Part shown: piece after piece, positions 7,292 through 11,462 of the stretch
Layout: the number at the start of each line of letters is the position of its first letter
How positions within the stretch are numbered: position 1 is the stretch's first letter
From: Proteobacteria bacterium SPGG2
GTDB lineage: Bacteria > Pseudomonadota > Gammaproteobacteria > Acidiferrobacterales > SPGG2
Direction of reading: 5' to 3'
DNA length: 11,462 nt
NCBI GenBank assembly: GCA_001643475.1
Contig: LXTK01000014.1
Coordinates: forward strand, 1 to 11,462
Translations under genes and position numbers: made by a program
Notes under the pieces: model-generated
The model's input: the letters and a program-made list of their open reading frames with translations, nothing else
What the model was told of the DNA's origin: nothing
Database searches by the model: none

Positions 7292-8237
7292 ACTGTCCGT
7301 ATTGCATCAAACGCGTGCTGCGTTTAGCTAGTAGCTCCTGTATCGGGAGGTCACACAATTCATCAAGCGCGGAAGATAGTGCGGTAGCAAGCGTCCGCGC
7401 CATCAAATCGCAATCGCGATGCGCACCCCCTAAAGGCTCCGGGACTACTTCATCGATTAGACCGAACTTTTCTAGCCTTTGCGCCGTGATTCCCATGGCT
7501 TCTGCCGCAATGGTGGCTTTATCGGCGCTCTTCCAAAGAATCGAGGCACACCCCTCCGGCGAAATAACAGAATAGGTGGCGTACTGCAAAATTAATAGGC
7601 GATCGCAAACGCCGATAGCGAGCGCACCGCCAGATCCACCTTCTCCGATCACCACGCTAACAATCGGTGTCCTTAACTTACCCATGGCATAAAGGTTTCG
7701 AGCAATCGCTTCACTCTGGCCTCGTTCTTCAGCACCAACGCCTGGATACGCGCCGGGCGTATCGATCAGCGTTATGACTGGTAAGCGAAAACGTTCCGCG
7801 ATGTTCATAAGTCGCAGCGCCTTACGGTACCCTTCAGGTCGTGGCATTCCAAAGTTGCGTTCTACCTTTTCGCGGGTGTCACGACCTTTCTGGTGGCCAA
7901 TAACCACGACTGGCCGGTCGTCTAATCGCGCGAGTCCGCCAACAATGGCTGCATCATCGCCAAACAGGCGGTCACCATGTAATTCCTGATAATCGGCAAA
8001 GATCCGATCAATGTAATCCAACGAGTGGGGGCGTTGCGCATGACGAGCCAGTTGCGAGACTTGCCAGGGTACCAGCGATGAAAAGATAGACTCGGTCAGT
8101 TTTTTACTTTTAGCCTTTAACCGCTTGATCTCCTCGTTAATGTTGATATCACTGTCTTTGCTCACGAATCGCAGTGCTTCGATTTTCGCTTCTAACTCGG
8201 CAATAGGCTGCTCGAAATCGAGATAGTTATGTATCAT
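7278..8237 (-). CDS. accA: Acetyl-CoA carboxylase carboxyltransferase subunit alpha
   Basis: AccA pairs with AccD to form the carboxyltransferase of acetyl-CoA carboxylase, which moves CO2 from biotin on AccB to acetyl-CoA, giving malonyl-CoA for fatty-acid synthesis. The product is 319 aa, the same length as E. coli AccA, and starts with the family N-terminus NYLDFEQPIAELEAKIE. A charged helical N-terminal segment (about 7-50) leads into the crotonase-like fold. Conserved blocks are ARHAQRPHSLDY (64-75), GHQKGRDT (114-121), the DTPGAYPGVGAEERGQSEAI run (159-178), the Gly-rich GEGGSGGALA (198-207) that forms the oxyanion pocket, and ISPEGCASILWKSADK (225-240). The ATG overlaps the dnaE stop as ATGA (8237..8234), and GGAG at 8252..8249 lies 11 nt upstream. 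accD is not in the window, which is usual since it normally sits elsewhere. Confidence 0.98.
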   Translation of the reverse strand: MIHNYLDFEQPIAELEAKIEALRFVSKDSDININEEIKRLKAKSKKLTESIFSSLVPWQVSQLARHAQRPHSLDYIDRIFADYQELHGDRLFGDDAAIVGGLARLDDRPVVVIGHQKGRDTREKVERNFGMPRPEGYRKALRLMNIAERFRLPVITLIDTPGAYPGVGAEERGQSEAIARNLYAMGKLRTPIVSVVIGEGGSGGALAIGVCDRLLILQYATYSVISPEGCASILWKSADKATIAAEAMGITAQRLEKFGLIDEVVPEPLGGAHRDCDLMARTLATALSSALDELCDLPIQELLAKRSTRLMQYGQFEEN

Positions 8238-11200
8238 CGGCCGCCGGTCTCCGTTGTGCCGTCAAGCATCCTCTCAGGATAGATCACGTGAACACTGTCA
8301 GCACCCGCCATCTGCAAGAGGCTGTCCAGAACGTGATCTGAAGGATCGATCTTCCACTCCTCGCCCAGGGCAATCTCCCCCCGAGCCGCCTCATTTTCAT
8401 AGTTCAGATGGACTAGACAGCGTCCTCGACTTGCAGACTCGAGGATCTTTTGCAGCTCCTCCACAAAGCCATTCTGTGCAAGCTCTGCATCTATATCCAC
8501 TACCAGCTTTGACGCCAGCGCAGCGCGTGCCTGTGAAATATTGTAAATCCCCTCCGCGCTCATCTTAAAACCACCCGTGTATTCATCGACACTAACCGCC
8601 CCGCTAACAACCAACAGGTTGTCTTTCACCAGCAGGTCTCGATGACGCGCGTAGAGCTCAGAGAATACCGCGAGTTCCAGTCTCCCACTGCGATCATCTA
8701 GCGTAAGAAACATCATTCGGTCACCTCGTCGGGTGCGCATGGTTCGGGTGGCAACGACAAGACCCGCAACAACGACCTTGCGATCTTGGCTCGGTTTGAG
8801 ATCAGCAATTGTGGTGTGGGTCATCTCAGCCAACTCCTGCGCAAAGCGTTCGATTGGATGGCCCGTTAGATATAATCCTAGTGTTTCTTTCTCGCCCTCC
8901 AGGCGCTTCTCCTTACTCCACTCAGGCGTGTCCACATGGGATTGGTCACCGGTGTCGACTGCCATCGCGAACATATCGTCCTGTCCCGTTTCTTCATTCT
9001 TATTGTGCTGGCCAGCTAACTGCAGTGCGCTCCCCAGGTTCACCATTAGCGCCGCCCGATGCATGCCCAGACTATCCATCGTGCCAGCACGAATCAACGA
9101 TTCCAGCACCCGTCGATTTATACGACGCAGATCGACACGTTTACACAGATCAAACAGATCCTTAAACGTCTCGCCCTGCTTACGGGCCCCCAAGAGCGCA
9201 TCAATCGCAGATCGCCCCAAACCCTTGATTGCTCCGAGCCCATAAAGAATGGTTTTATCATCAACGGCCACGAACTGATACTCACAGCGATTGATATCGG
9301 GCGAAATGACTTCTAATGATAAATCGCGACACTCCGCCATCATGGTCACCACTTTGTCCGTGTTGTCCATATCAGTGGAAAGCACAGCGGCCATGAAGGC
9401 AGCGGGATAGTGAGCCTTTAGCCAAGCAGTTTGATACGCGATCAAGGCATAGGCAGCTGAGTGGGAACGATTAAAACCATAGCCAGCAAACTTCTCGATT
9501 AAATCGAATATCTGTGAGGCTAGTCGCTGGTTAACGCCACGTGCCACGGCGCCACTGACGAACCCTTCGCGCTGCAGTGCCATCTCCTCTGGCTTCTTCT
9601 TACCCATGGCATAGCGCAAGACATCCGCCTTGCCCGGGGAGTAACCAGAGAGTACCTCAGCAATCTGCATGACCTGTTCCTGATACAGAATCACGCCATA
9701 GGTTGGCTTCAGGATGGGCTCGAGACTTGGGTGTGGATACTCGATACGTGCGCGACCGTGTTTGCGCGCAATAAAATCGTCGACCATCCCAGACTGCAGT
9801 GGGCCTGGCCGAAACAACGCCACTAACGCGACGATTTCCTCAAAACGGTCTGGCTGTAGTCGCTGAATAAGGTCCTTCATGCCACGCGATTCCAACTGAA
9901 ACAATGCCGTTGTCTTACATGACTTCAACAATGCGAACGTCTTTTCGTCTTCTAGGGATAATTGTTCGATCTGCAGCGGTAGTTCGTTGTTCAATCGGCG
10001 TTGGGCGTTGATGGCCTTGACGGCCTTATCAATACTCGTAAGGTTTCGCAAACCTAAAAAGTCGAACTTGACAAGCCCAAACGCTTCTAGATCGTCTTTG
10101 TCCAGTTGCGTCACAAGTTGTTTACCGCCCTGCTCACAATACAGTGGCATGTAATCGGTGAGCGCGGATGGTGCAATAACGACACCCCCAGCGTGCTTAC
10201 TCGCGTTACGTGGTAAACCTTCGAGCGCGCGGGCAGTATCGATGAGTTCGCGCACGTCTTCCTCTTGCTCATAGCGCTCTCGCAACATTGGCTCTTGCGC
10301 CAAGGCTTTGTCGAGAGTGATCCCGAGTTCGAACGGAATCAGCTTTGCTAGCTTGTCAACATAACCATACGGGTGGTCCATCACCCTGCCAACATCGCGG
10401 ACTACCGCCTTCGCCGCCATGGTGCCATGTGTAATAATCTGTGACACCCTATCTTGGCCGTAACGCTGAGTGACATAATCGATCACACGATCACGTCCTT
10501 CCATACAGAAATCGACGTCGAAGTCCGGCAGTGAAACGCGCTCCGGGTTCAAGAAACGCTCGAACAACAGATCATGTTTGATCGGATCAAGGTCAGTGAT
10601 CGACAATACCCAGGCGACAAGAGAACCAGCGCCCGAACCTCTGCCCGGTCCCACCGGTACATCATTGCGCTTAGCCCACTTTATAAAGTCAGCCACAATC
10701 AGAAAATATCCAGAGAAACCCATCCTGATAATGACATCAAGCTCGTGCTGCAGACGCTCGTTGTACGGTTCGCGTGCGCTATCGGTCAACGATGAAAGTT
10801 TCGTCGCTAGCCCTTCGGCCACCTGCTGTCTAAGCAATTCATCGACGGTCATATCAGCAGGTACCGGATAATCGGGCAGGAAATAACGCCCAAACTCGAG
10901 ACGCAGATTACACCGCTTGGCAATCTCTACCGTGTTCTCCAAAGCCTCCGGGATATCTTTGAATAACTCAACCATATCGTCAATTGAGCGAAAATACTGC
11001 TGCTCGGTATAGAGACGTGGGCGACGGCTGTCGCTTAAGGTGCGCCCGTCTTGAATGCAGACGCGGATCTCATGGACGCCAAAATCTGCGGTGTCCAAGA
11101 AACAGACACTATTTGTTGCAACGACTGGCAAACGAACCCGTTGCGCCAGGTTTACCGTCGCGTGTACCGACTCCTCTTGCATGGGCTGGCCGATGCGCCT

Positions 11201-11462
11201 GAGGGTCAAGTAGAAACGCCCTGGGAACAGCGACGCATATTCATCGGCAAGTTGGCCCGCAAGCGCATGGTTACCCGACAACAATGCCTGTCCAATTTCT
11301 CCATCCTCTGCGCCCGATAAGATGATTAGCCCGGCGCCATGTTGTCGAAACCAGTCGCGGCGCATACACGGTCTACCGGAATGTTGGCACTCCGTGTACG
11401 CCCGCGTTAGGAGCTGGCACAGATTACGGTACCCGGTTCTGTCTTGGCATAAGATTGTCAAT
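8234..11462 (-). CDS. dnaE: DNA polymerase III subunit alpha (DnaE), 5' end cut by window edge
   Basis: DnaE is the replicative polymerase subunit of the Pol III core. 1075 residues are visible; alignment of motifs with E. coli (offset 88) implies about 88 N-terminal residues lie outside. The first visible codon is TTG for an internal Leu (LTILCQDRTGY), not a start. In fragment numbering the rest of the PHP domain occupies about 1-190, GPGRGSGAGSLVAW is at 271-284, catalytic aspartates Asp313 and Asp315 are in PDFDVDF, and the third, Asp467, is in KFDFLG; these equal E. coli D401, D403 and D555. The fingers include ESRGMKDLI and FRPGPLQSGM; AGYGFNRSHSAAYA follows. A helix-hairpin-helix region (about 740-760), the beta-clamp motif QDDMF (827-831) and an OB fold (about 895-975) complete it. 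The C-terminus runs about 15 residues past the E. coli end. The PHP residues TNSVCF (116-121) are degenerate. The stop overlaps accA. Confidence 0.98.
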   Translation of the reverse strand, partial: LTILCQDRTGYRNLCQLLTRAYTECQHSGRPCMRRDWFRQHGAGLIILSGAEDGEIGQALLSGNHALAGQLADEYASLFPGRFYLTLRRIGQPMQEESVHATVNLAQRVRLPVVATNSVCFLDTADFGVHEIRVCIQDGRTLSDSRRPRLYTEQQYFRSIDDMVELFKDIPEALENTVEIAKRCNLRLEFGRYFLPDYPVPADMTVDELLRQQVAEGLATKLSSLTDSAREPYNERLQHELDVIIRMGFSGYFLIVADFIKWAKRNDVPVGPGRGSGAGSLVAWVLSITDLDPIKHDLLFERFLNPERVSLPDFDVDFCMEGRDRVIDYVTQRYGQDRVSQIITHGTMAAKAVVRDVGRVMDHPYGYVDKLAKLIPFELGITLDKALAQEPMLRERYEQEEDVRELIDTARALEGLPRNASKHAGGVVIAPSALTDYMPLYCEQGGKQLVTQLDKDDLEAFGLVKFDFLGLRNLTSIDKAVKAINAQRRLNNELPLQIEQLSLEDEKTFALLKSCKTTALFQLESRGMKDLIQRLQPDRFEEIVALVALFRPGPLQSGMVDDFIARKHGRARIEYPHPSLEPILKPTYGVILYQEQVMQIAEVLSGYSPGKADVLRYAMGKKKPEEMALQREGFVSGAVARGVNQRLASQIFDLIEKFAGYGFNRSHSAAYALIAYQTAWLKAHYPAAFMAAVLSTDMDNTDKVVTMMAECRDLSLEVISPDINRCEYQFVAVDDKTILYGLGAIKGLGRSAIDALLGARKQGETFKDLFDLCKRVDLRRINRRVLESLIRAGTMDSLGMHRAALMVNLGSALQLAGQHNKNEETGQDDMFAMAVDTGDQSHVDTPEWSKEKRLEGEKETLGLYLTGHPIERFAQELAEMTHTTIADLKPSQDRKVVVAGLVVATRTMRTRRGDRMMFLTLDDRSGRLELAVFSELYARHRDLLVKDNLLVVSGAVSVDEYTGGFKMSAEGIYNISQARAALASKLVVDIDAELAQNGFVEELQKILESASRGRCLVHLNYENEAARGEIALGEEWKIDPSDHVLDSLLQMAGADSVHVIYPERMLDGTTETGGR
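8249..8252 (-). promoter_or_regulatory. Shine-Dalgarno GGAG for accA inside the end of dnaE
   Basis: GGAG on the minus strand, within the last codons of dnaE, stands 11 nt before the accA ATG. The distance is a little long, but with the ATGA overlap it supports translation of accA by ribosomes finishing dnaE. Confidence 0.4.

Noticed and set aside
8733..9245. A 170-codon plus-strand open frame opposite dnaE, and several similar antisense frames elsewhere (for example 3375-3800)
   Set aside because: They are shadows of strongly conserved minus-strand genes, rich in Arg/Ser/Pro as expected for antisense frames, with no recognisable domain.
11459..11461. TTG at the window edge as the start of dnaE
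   Set aside because: It encodes an internal Leu of the conserved PHP region; about 88 residues of DnaE are missing, so the true start is outside the window.
1..11462. A novel or accessory system (defence island, biosynthetic cluster, prophage, integron, CRISPR)
   Set aside because: All coding space is taken by recognised core genes with intact motifs, and no repeats, tRNA genes, integrase or transposase sequence were seen.

Overview
This window is a stretch of ordinary bacterial core chromosome, most likely from a gammaproteobacterium. The evidence is the order dnaE-accA-tilS-pyrG-kdsA-eno-ftsB, which is the Pseudomonas-type arrangement, together with protein sequences that follow the E. coli families almost residue for residue (for example AccA is 319 aa in both). 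Base composition looks moderate, near 50% GC, and is even across the window. KdsA is the metal-dependent (class II) type with a Cys in the AGPC motif, unlike the E. coli enzyme. From memory this fits Xanthomonadales/Chromatiales-like lineages better than enterics or Pseudomonas; genus or species cannot be named.

Layout. Left edge, minus strand: the first 25 codons of sdhD and the complete sdhC, the start of a succinate dehydrogenase operon running out of the window. Diverging from sdhC across about 125 bp is ygfZ on the plus strand. ygfZ meets ftsB tail to tail, with the two stop codons overlapping by 7 bp. From ftsB to the right edge everything is on the minus strand, transcribed in the order dnaE (5' end missing), accA, tilS, then a 132-bp gap, then pyrG, kdsA, eno, ftsB. 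Three junctions are overlapping (dnaE/accA ATGA, accA/tilS 14 bp, pyrG/kdsA ATGA), and kdsA/eno and eno/ftsB are 33 and 47 bp apart, so the set looks like one or two transcription units, possibly re-initiated in the gap before pyrG.

How the genes work together. dnaE replicates the chromosome; accA starts fatty-acid synthesis; tilS makes the lysidine that lets tRNA-Ile read AUA; pyrG makes CTP, which is also needed to activate KDO as CMP-KDO; kdsA makes KDO-8-phosphate for lipopolysaccharide from PEP; eno makes PEP; ftsB builds the divisome. This is a growth-and-envelope housekeeping cluster. On the left, sdhC/sdhD are the haem- and quinone-binding membrane anchors of complex II, and YgfZ is a folate-dependent factor that maintains Fe-S enzymes.

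No mobile element, CRISPR array, RNA gene, prophage, toxin or defence gene was seen, all genes are intact apart from the two cut by the window edges, and no gene-free stretch exceeds 132 bp. I did not find a previously undescribed system here. The points worth a look are small: the metal-dependent KdsA, degenerate PHP residues in DnaE, a forced TTG start for tilS, a probable GTG start for ygfZ, the sdhC/ygfZ divergent pair, and the ftsB/ygfZ junction where ispD would be expected.
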